Assembly: GCF_024699275.1 (NCBI RefSeq)
Contig: NZ_JAILPX010000002.1
Coordinates: 1-20,221, forward strand
Length of the DNA stretch: 20,221 bases
Direction: 5' to 3'
Source: Selenomonas sp.
Lineage (GTDB): Bacteria; Bacillota_C; Negativicutes; Selenomonadales; Selenomonadaceae
This document shows, piece after piece, positions 13,482-20,221 of this stretch. The notes under the pieces are model-generated. The model was not told the origin of the DNA. It was given only the letters and a program-made list of their open reading frames with translations, and ran no database searches. Made by a program: the position numbers and the translations under genes. Position 1 is the stretch's first letter, and each line of letters opens with the position of its first letter.

Positions 13482-13919
13482 ATGTCCGAAGAAAATGAAG
13501 AAAAAAAAGAACTTGACCCGCTGATTACCCAACCCCACGGGCAGGAACAGCAGGCCAAGATGGAAATTGTCAATATGATTCACAGTGGCGAAAGCCCCTT
13601 TGATATCATCTATCATATCGCCAAACGCCTGGAAAAAGCTTCCGGCGAACCCGGCTACGCTCAATATGTAGAAGAACAGCTGCGTGCAGTCTATGGTTTT
13701 GCCCTCCAACATGTCAAACCCATGCAGGATGAACTGCAGGAGGTCGAAGAACGGTTGGAACGCATCAAAAAATCCTACGAAAATCCCGACTTCACCGAAG
13801 AAGAACATATTCGCATCGGCTTTGCCATCGAGCGCCATAAGAAAAATATTGAACGGCTAAAGGTCATGATCCAAAAAGCCCAAGCCGACCAGACGGATAT
13901 GACCATGAAAAAAAACTAA
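13482..13919 (+). CDS. Coiled-coil protein of unknown function (145 residues)
   Basis: I do not recognise this protein family. It is soluble, acidic at the N-terminus (MSEENEEKKELD), with a middle part MIHSGESPFDIIYHIAKRLE (residues 32-51) and a C-terminal half rich in heptad-like helices (LQEVEERLERIKKSYE, IERHKKNIERLKVMIQKAQ) suggesting an antiparallel coiled coil. It has no cysteine, signal peptide or membrane segment. ATG 13482 has GAGGAG 9 bp upstream and a promoter at 13427-13432. Its stop overlaps, tail to tail, the stop of the minus-strand EAL gene, so there is no room for a terminator between them. Confidence 0.82.
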   Translation: MSEENEEKKELDPLITQPHGQEQQAKMEIVNMIHSGESPFDIIYHIAKRLEKASGEPGYAQYVEEQLRAVYGFALQHVKPMQDELQEVEERLERIKKSYENPDFTEEEHIRIGFAIERHKKNIERLKVMIQKAQADQTDMTMKKN

Positions 13920-15715
13920 ATATCCTGTTTCATCTTTTCTTCTATAGCAGCCACCTTGTCTGGTGCCACCTTACGCAATTCTTCCATAAGCTGATAGAGC
14001 TGGCTGGAAAGTGTCAGGACCGCTTCCGTATTCTCCGAATACAGCCGTACCTTCTGTTCCACCACATAGTCACTCTTAATTAGTTCCCGATAATCTTCAC
14101 AGGGCACTGGCTCCGAGAAAAAATAGCCCTGCGCATATTCACAACCAATGGTCCGCAGAAAATCCACCTGTTTTTGGGTTTCCACCCCTTCGGCAATCAC
14201 CGGCAAATCCAACCGTTTAGCCATGCGCACAATGGAACTTAATATATTATCCGCCCGGCCATTTTCAACGCCTTGGGAATCCGACAAGAAGCGTAAATCA
14301 ATCTTCAATATATCTACCGGCAAATCCTTCAACATATTCAACGACGAATAACCACTGCCAAAGTCATCCATCAGGATGACAAAGCCTTTTTCCTGCAGCG
14401 CCTTGGTTATCTCTATAATCTGTTGGGGATTTTCCACATAGGCGCTCTCCGTCAGTTCCAGTTCCAGCAAATGGGGATCCAGATTATAACGCTGGATTAA
14501 ATCCTCAAAATTCTGAACCAAATTGGGACTATAAAAATCAACCCGGGATACATTTATGGACACTGGAATTACCGGCCGTCCCTCATCAATATCCTCGCGC
14601 AGCATCTGACAGGTCTTTTCCCAAACATATTTGTCCAGCTGATAGATAAATCCGTTCTGTTCAAAAATGGGCACGAATTTAGCTGGTGATACAACACCCA
14701 ATTGCGGATGAAACCAGCGCACCAGCGCCTCTGCCCCCACCACCGATTCCGTCAGCAAATTGTATTTGGGCTGGAGGTAAACCATAAACTCTCCCCGTTC
14801 CAAACTGCCACTCATATTGTTGACGATGACCTGTTCACTGACCATACTCTCCCGCATATCATCCTCGTATACACCACAGATGATATGCCCGTTACGGGCT
14901 GATTTGAACAATGCCATGGCGGCCCTATCCAGCATGGACGTAATCGCTAAGTCCCGTTCCCTTATGGTATAGACACCATAATAAAACTCTATACGATAAT
15001 CCAGCGCAAAGGATACGGCCAGCATCTGCAGGGAATGAATCAAATGGTCCCGCAGATTCCCCGCTGTGGGATAGCATAATAAGAAGTTATCCGCATACAA
15101 GCGGGCATACACACAGGGATTCAACTGTATGCTGGTCAGGAACTGGGCTACGTATTTCAGCAGCTTATCACCGGTTTCCTCACCAAACAGGTCATTGATG
15201 ACCTTGAAACGGGCAATGTTGAACCGCATGATTTCAAATTCCTTATCGGGATAATCTTTTAAGCATTCCGCCACCCGCCGGCAGAATGCTTTTTTATTGT
15301 AAAGATTGGTCAACCGGTCATAATGCAAATTATAGATGAAACTGGCCACCCTCCGCTGCACATTAATGCCACAGATCCGATAAGACTGTTGTTCTTTCCG
15401 AAACATAATCAGGATTCGGTGCGTATTATGCCTGCGATTGGGTGCAGAAAATTCTATAGCCGCCCGTACGGTTATCCCTTGGGCTGTTTCCACTTCTCCA
15501 CAAACGATTTTCCGCATCTTGACTGCTGCTATTTTCTGGTAGTTAACCGACAGAAACTCCAACACCTGCTCCCGCCCCTGTATATAGCAGGGAGAGTTTA
15601 AGCCGAAGGCGATGGCATCTTCGGTCAGCAAATCACGAACATCTGTAATATTGCCAAATTCATAATATTCACGAATTAGTTGACTCACTAAAGGTATAAT
15701 TCCGCTTCGCTCCAT
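13916..15715 (-). CDS. NTF2-like/GGDEF/EAL cyclic-di-GMP signalling protein
   Basis: The 599-residue cytoplasmic protein has three parts (positions counted from ATG plus 2): an NTF2/SnoaL-like domain (about 8-120), a GGDEF-like domain (about 133-285) and an EAL domain (about 307-555). The GGDEF signature is degenerate (RLYADNF near 207-213), so cyclase activity is not expected. The EAL domain keeps the core catalytic features: EAL within VVGAEALVRW, SINVS, LELTES, MDDFGSGYSS, KIDLRFL and IAEGVET. It is therefore probably an active c-di-GMP phosphodiesterase with a sensory NTF2-like input. ATG 15715 is chosen over TTG 15721 because AAGGGA lies 9 bp before it. It shares the ATP synthase strand but lies beyond that operon's terminator. 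Confidence 0.88.
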   Translation of the reverse strand: MERSGIIPLVSQLIREYYEFGNITDVRDLLTEDAIAFGLNSPCYIQGREQVLEFLSVNYQKIAAVKMRKIVCGEVETAQGITVRAAIEFSAPNRRHNTHRILIMFRKEQQSYRICGINVQRRVASFIYNLHYDRLTNLYNKKAFCRRVAECLKDYPDKEFEIMRFNIARFKVINDLFGEETGDKLLKYVAQFLTSIQLNPCVYARLYADNFLLCYPTAGNLRDHLIHSLQMLAVSFALDYRIEFYYGVYTIRERDLAITSMLDRAAMALFKSARNGHIICGVYEDDMRESMVSEQVIVNNMSGSLERGEFMVYLQPKYNLLTESVVGAEALVRWFHPQLGVVSPAKFVPIFEQNGFIYQLDKYVWEKTCQMLREDIDEGRPVIPVSINVSRVDFYSPNLVQNFEDLIQRYNLDPHLLELELTESAYVENPQQIIEITKALQEKGFVILMDDFGSGYSSLNMLKDLPVDILKIDLRFLSDSQGVENGRADNILSSIVRMAKRLDLPVIAEGVETQKQVDFLRTIGCEYAQGYFFSEPVPCEDYRELIKSDYVVEQKVRLYSENTEAVLTLSSQLYQLMEELRKVAPDKVAAIEEKMKQDI

Positions 15716-15757
15716 TCGCAATCATCCCTTTCAGGATATTTTGGCATTTATTGCCTA

Positions 15758-15763
15758 TAATTA
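15758..15763 (-). promoter_or_regulatory. Candidate -10 box for the EAL gene
   Basis: Minus-strand TATAAT lies in the A/T-rich stretch about 40-45 bp upstream of the EAL gene start. No convincing -35 box is seen at 16-18 bp, and overlapping A/T hexamers make the exact position uncertain. Confidence 0.3.
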
Positions 15764-15844
15764 TATCATATTAGCAAAGAAAATGTACGTAAACTTGTAT
15801 AATAAATGCATATTACCCCTCGTTTATTTCCAATTCGCTCATAA

Positions 15845-15880
15845 AAAAATGGCCTGCAGATTTCTCTGCAAGCCATTTTT
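15845..15880. terminator. Terminator of the ATP synthase operon
   Basis: Arms AAAAATGGC/GCCATTTTT and TGCAGA/TCTGCA, separated by a C/A mismatch, make a long stem with a 4-nt loop and U-tracts on both sides. It starts 1 bp past the atpC stop at 15882. Confidence 0.92.
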
Positions 15881-15881
15881 C

Positions 15882-16325
15882 TTATTTCAAATTCTCGATT
15901 TCCGTTCCCGTTGCTCTGAGTCGGGCAATAGCACGTCTCAATGCCAACTGGGCACGTTCTATATCGATATTTCTGGCCTCGTCGCCGCCCTGATGGAATG
16001 CAGCGATGCGTTCCTGGGCGCGGTCCATGGCGCGCTGGGCACGATTGATGTCGATATCAATCGGCTGCTCAGCGGCTGTAGCTAGTACCGTAATCTTTTC
16101 CGGCGTTACTTCCATGAAGCCGCCAGACACAGCAATAAGCTGTTCGTCCCTGTCAGAACTATTGAGGCGCACACGCATGGCATGAGGCATAAGCCCCGTT
16201 ACCAGCGGAGCATGCTTCGGCAGAATCCCCAGCTCACCGCCCGTAGAACGGACAATCAGCATGCTGATATCTGCAGCATAAACCACTTTATCCGGGGAGA
16301 CAATCTCTAGCTGAATCGTAGCCAT
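15882..16325 (-). CDS. atpC: ATP synthase F1 epsilon subunit
   Basis: This central-stalk subunit couples rotor movement to catalysis and can inhibit ATP hydrolysis. The 147-residue protein has the N-terminal beta-sandwich (IQLEIVSPDKVVYAADISML, then GELGILPKHAPLVTGL, 30-45) and a C-terminal helical hairpin (RAQRAMDRAQERIAAF, RAQLALRRAIARLRATG). ATG 16325 has AAGGAGGG about 7 bp upstream and lies 3 bp after the atpD stop. It is last in the operon. Confidence 0.96.
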   Translation of the reverse strand: MATIQLEIVSPDKVVYAADISMLIVRSTGGELGILPKHAPLVTGLMPHAMRVRLNSSDRDEQLIAVSGGFMEVTPEKITVLATAAEQPIDIDINRAQRAMDRAQERIAAFHQGGDEARNIDIERAQLALRRAIARLRATGTEIENLK

Positions 16326-16328
16326 CGA

Positions 16329-17753
<1,425 letters not shown>

Positions 17754-17764
17754 TTACGATGCCC

Positions 17765-18616
17765 TTATTTCAGAGCTTCGGCACCGCCAACAATCTCAGT
17801 GATTTCGTTGGTGATACCTGCCTGACGTACCTTGTTGTAGTAGAGGTCCAGTTTGCTGATAAGCTCTTCTGCATTGTCTGTTGCATTGCTCATGGCGTTC
17901 ATGCGGGAGCTCAATTCACTGGCCGCTGACTGCAGGAGCGCTGCATAAATGGTGGTATAGAGATACTGCGGCAGCAGACTCCCTAATACCGTTGCCGCAT
18001 CCGGTTCATAGATATACTCGGCATGCGGACCTTCTTCTGCACCCTCTGCCTCAAAGGGCAGAAGTTTCAGCGTCTGGGGTTCACAGTTGATTGCCGAGAT
18101 GAACTTCGTATAAACCATCTGCACCTCGCGGATTTCGCCAGTCTTAAAGCGTTCCACCAAATCGTCAGCCAATCGTTTAGCTAAATCAAAAGTGGGGCGT
18201 TCACTGACACCAATAACACTTTTAACCACATCATAACCGCGATTCTTGAAATGGCTGGTACCCTTGCGGCCTACGATGACCATAGGGGTATTGGCCTTAT
18301 CCTCCACCAGTGCTTCCGCCGCCTTGCAGGCATTGGATGAGTAAGCACCGGCAAGGCCCTTGTCACTGGTGACAAGCAAAATGAGCTTTTTGCCGGCCTC
18401 ATGCTTTGTGAGCAGGGGATGGGAAAAATCATTTCCCGCATTCGCAGCAATCTGCTGTACCACCTGCACGACTTTTTCAGCATAAGGCTTGTTGGCCAGG
18501 GCTGCCTCTTTCGCATGACGCAACCGGGATGTTGCGACCATGTTCATGGCACTGGTTATCTGCTTGGTACTCTTTACGCTCTTAATGCGATGGCGGATGT
18601 CCTGTAAACTAGCCAA
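17765..18616 (-). CDS. atpG: ATP synthase F1 gamma subunit
   Basis: This is the rotor shaft within the alpha3-beta3 head. The 283-residue protein has the N-terminal helix MASLQDIRHRIKSVKSTKQI followed by TSAMNMVATSRLRHA, the central TSDKGLAGAYSSNACKA region, and the C-terminal helix SSRMNAMSNATDNAEELISK with LYYNKVRQAGITNEITEIVGGAEAL. It starts at TTG 18616, with GAGGTG about 7 bp upstream. It lies between atpA and atpD in standard order. Confidence 0.97.
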   Translation of the reverse strand: MASLQDIRHRIKSVKSTKQITSAMNMVATSRLRHAKEAALANKPYAEKVVQVVQQIAANAGNDFSHPLLTKHEAGKKLILLVTSDKGLAGAYSSNACKAAEALVEDKANTPMVIVGRKGTSHFKNRGYDVVKSVIGVSERPTFDLAKRLADDLVERFKTGEIREVQMVYTKFISAINCEPQTLKLLPFEAEGAEEGPHAEYIYEPDAATVLGSLLPQYLYTTIYAALLQSAASELSSRMNAMSNATDNAEELISKLDLYYNKVRQAGITNEITEIVGGAEALK

Positions 18617-18636
18617 AAAGAATCACCTCGCTAACC

Positions 18637-20154
18637 TTATGCCATTTTGTATGATACAGTTTCCTTGAATTCTTCGATGGCTTTCTTGAGGTCTGCCTCA
18701 ATTGCATCATCAAGTTTCTTCTGTTCTGCAATCTTCGCACCGATATCCGGATGCTGCGCACGCATGAACTTCAAGAAATCATTATGGAAATCAACGACCC
18801 GTTCAACCGGAATATCAGCCAGGAAACCGCGAACAGCAGTGAAGATTACCATAACCTGTTCCTGAACCAACAGCGGGCTGTACTGTGCCTGTTTCAGTGT
18901 TTCAACCATACGGGCACCGCGATCCAGCTGTGCTTTAGTCGCCTTATCCAAGTCAGACGCGAACTGGGCAAAAGCAGCCAATTCACGATACTGAGCTAAG
19001 TCCAGACGCATGGTACCAGCGACCTGTTTCATGGCTTTAATCTGGGCAGAACCACCTACACGGGATACAGACAGACCTACATTGATAGCCGGGCGAATAC
19101 CTGAATAGAACGCATCGGATTCCAACATGATCTGACCATCCGTAATGGAAATTACGTTAGTCGGAATGTATGCGGAAACATCTCCTGCCTGGGTTTCGAT
19201 AATCGGCAGAGCCGTAATGGAACCGCCACCCAATTCATCGTTCAGTTTAGCCGCACGCTCCAGCAGACGGGAATGCAAGTAGAATACATCACCAGGATAT
19301 GCTTCACGTCCGGGCGGTCTGCGGAGCAGCAGGGACATTGCACGGTAAGCAGCTGCGTGCTTCGTCAAATCGTCGTATACGCAGAGGCAGGCCTTGCCCT
19401 GATACATGAAATGTTCTGCCATAGCAACACCGGCATAAGGTGCCAGATACTGCAACGGTGCACTGTCTGCAGCAGTTGCCGCAACGACAATGGTGTATTT
19501 CATGGCGCCGGCTTCTTCCAAAGTCTTTACCACACGAGCTACCGTGGAAGCCTTCTGACCAATAGCAACATAGACACAGATACAATTCTGATCATGCTGA
19601 TTGAGAATGGTATCTACAGCAATAGCCGTTTTACCGATACCGCGGTCACCAATGATGAGCTCACGCTGTCCACGGCCAATAGGTACGAGAGCATCGATTG
19701 CCTTCAAGCCAGTCTGTAGAGGTTCCTTAACCGGTTTACGGTCAGCAATGCCCGGTGCGTGATACTCTACAGGACGGAACGCCTCCGCCTTGATATCGCC
19801 TTTACCGTCGATTGGGCGGCCAATAGCGTCAACGACACGGCCAATCATTGCTTCACCTACCGGCACCTGCATGATTTTGCCGGTACGCTTAACCTGTGCA
19901 CCTTCCTTAATCTGGGTTTCACCACCCAGAATAACGGCACCTACATTGTCCTGTTCAAGGTTCAGGACCAAACCAAATATATCATTACCAAAATCCAACA
20001 GCTCACCAGCCATGGCCTTTTCCAGTCCATGGATATGGGCGATACCGTCACCGATTTCGATAACCGTGCCAACTTCATCAACGTTCAAGTCTACTTCGTA
20101 GTTCTTGATCTGGTCTTTGATGATGGCCGTTATTTCTTCCGGATTCATTTTCAT
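18637..20154 (-). CDS. atpA: ATP synthase F1 alpha subunit
   Basis: This is the non-catalytic nucleotide-binding subunit of the F1 head. The 505-residue protein has P-loop GDRGIGKT (169-176), the conserved [20 protein letters not shown] segment (279-298), and [10 protein letters not shown] with the arginine finger Arg365. The N-terminal residues [14 protein letters not shown] are the usual contact with the delta subunit. ATG 20154 has GGGGTGA about 10 bp upstream; a second ATG two codons later is also possible. The gene follows atpH by 24 bp. Confidence 0.98.
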   Translation of the reverse strand: MKMNPEEITAIIKDQIKNYEVDLNVDEVGTVIEIGDGIAHIHGLEKAMAGELLDFGNDIFGLVLNLEQDNVGAVILGGETQIKEGAQVKRTGKIMQVPVGEAMIGRVVDAIGRPIDGKGDIKAEAFRPVEYHAPGIADRKPVKEPLQTGLKAIDALVPIGRGQRELIIGDRGIGKTAIAVDTILNQHDQNCICVYVAIGQKASTVARVVKTLEEAGAMKYTIVVAATAADSAPLQYLAPYAGVAMAEHFMYQGKACLCVYDDLTKHAAAYRAMSLLLRRPPGREAYPGDVFYLHSRLLERAAKLNDELGGGSITALPIIETQAGDVSAYIPTNVISITDGQIMLESDAFYSGIRPAINVGLSVSRVGGSAQIKAMKQVAGTMRLDLAQYRELAAFAQFASDLDKATKAQLDRGARMVETLKQAQYSPLLVQEQVMVIFTAVRGFLADIPVERVVDFHNDFLKFMRAQHPDIGAKIAEQKKLDDAIEADLKKAIEEFKETVSYKMA

Positions 20155-20178
20155 AACTTCGCTGTCACCCCAGTTTCA

Positions 20179-20221
20179 TCACTTGCTCGTCAGTAATTCT
20201 TTTTGCAGCGCCTGGAGGCGT
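20179..20221 (-). CDS. atpH: ATP synthase delta subunit, C-terminal end (partial)
   Basis: Only the last 13 codons are in the window, reading RLQALQKELLTSK then TGA. The pattern R-L-x-x-L-x-x-x-L fits the C-terminal helix of delta subunits, and the position immediately upstream of atpA is the standard place for atpH. The identification relies mainly on gene order; the rest lies beyond the right edge. Confidence 0.75.
   Translation of the reverse strand, partial: RLQALQKELLTSK

Noticed and set aside
19273..19719. Plus-strand open frame opposite atpA
   Set aside because: It is a shadow of atpA with no suitable ribosome-binding site or familiar domain.

Overview
The window comes from a Firmicutes-type genome of moderate GC, most likely a Negativicutes (Selenomonas-like) anaerobe. 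The clues are strong GGAGG ribosome-binding sites, several TTG start codons, Gram-positive-style intrinsic terminators, an rRNA leader with a Firmicutes-like boxA, and a c-type cytochrome maturation (Ccm, System I) operon, a combination expected of a diderm Firmicute. The taxon is inferred from this combination; no 16S sequence lies in the window.

Layout. Nearly everything is on the minus strand. Bases 1-320 hold tandem promoters and the boxA leader of a transcript leaving the left edge, almost certainly an rRNA operon. Bases 341-709 hold a large inverted repeat and two 103-bp direct repeats that each fold into a long hairpin. Next, in minus-strand transcription order from right to left: a Crp/Fnr regulator (7600-6920), ccmA-ccmB-ccmC-ccmE-ccmF (6906-2508), and an SbmA/YddA-type ABC exporter gene (2414-711) that has its own promoter downstream of ccmF. 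A small plus-strand gene (7881-8063) is divergent from the regulator and has its own promoter, ribosome-binding site and terminator. Then come a TAXI-type TRAP transporter operon (binding lipoprotein 11636-10671, DUF1850 protein, fused 4TM/12TM permease ending at 8120), the branched-chain amino acid carrier brnQ (13204-11858) with an attenuator-like leader, and a plus-strand coiled-coil protein of unknown function (13482-13919). The last overlaps tail-to-tail with a minus-strand NTF2-like/GGDEF/EAL protein. The right end is the F1 part of an F-type ATP synthase operon, atpH(partial)-atpA-atpG-atpD-atpC, closed by a terminator at 15845-15880.

Function. The common theme is membrane energetics and solute transport: ATP synthase, haem attachment to cytochromes c, an organic-anion TRAP importer and a BCAA symporter. 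The Ccm operon has the streamlined 'System I*' form: CcmE carries Cys113-x-x-x-Tyr117 in place of the haem-binding His, and ccmD, ccmG and ccmH are absent between ccmA and the terminator after ccmF. The Crp/Fnr gene heading the cluster has a perfect 18-bp palindrome centred 41.5 bp upstream of its predicted transcription start, the class II activator position.

The items most worth a second look are the strand-asymmetric hairpin repeats at 481-709, the orphan 60-residue gene, the terminator/promoter overlap at 2429-2499, and the brnQ leader with a possible 34-codon upstream ORF.
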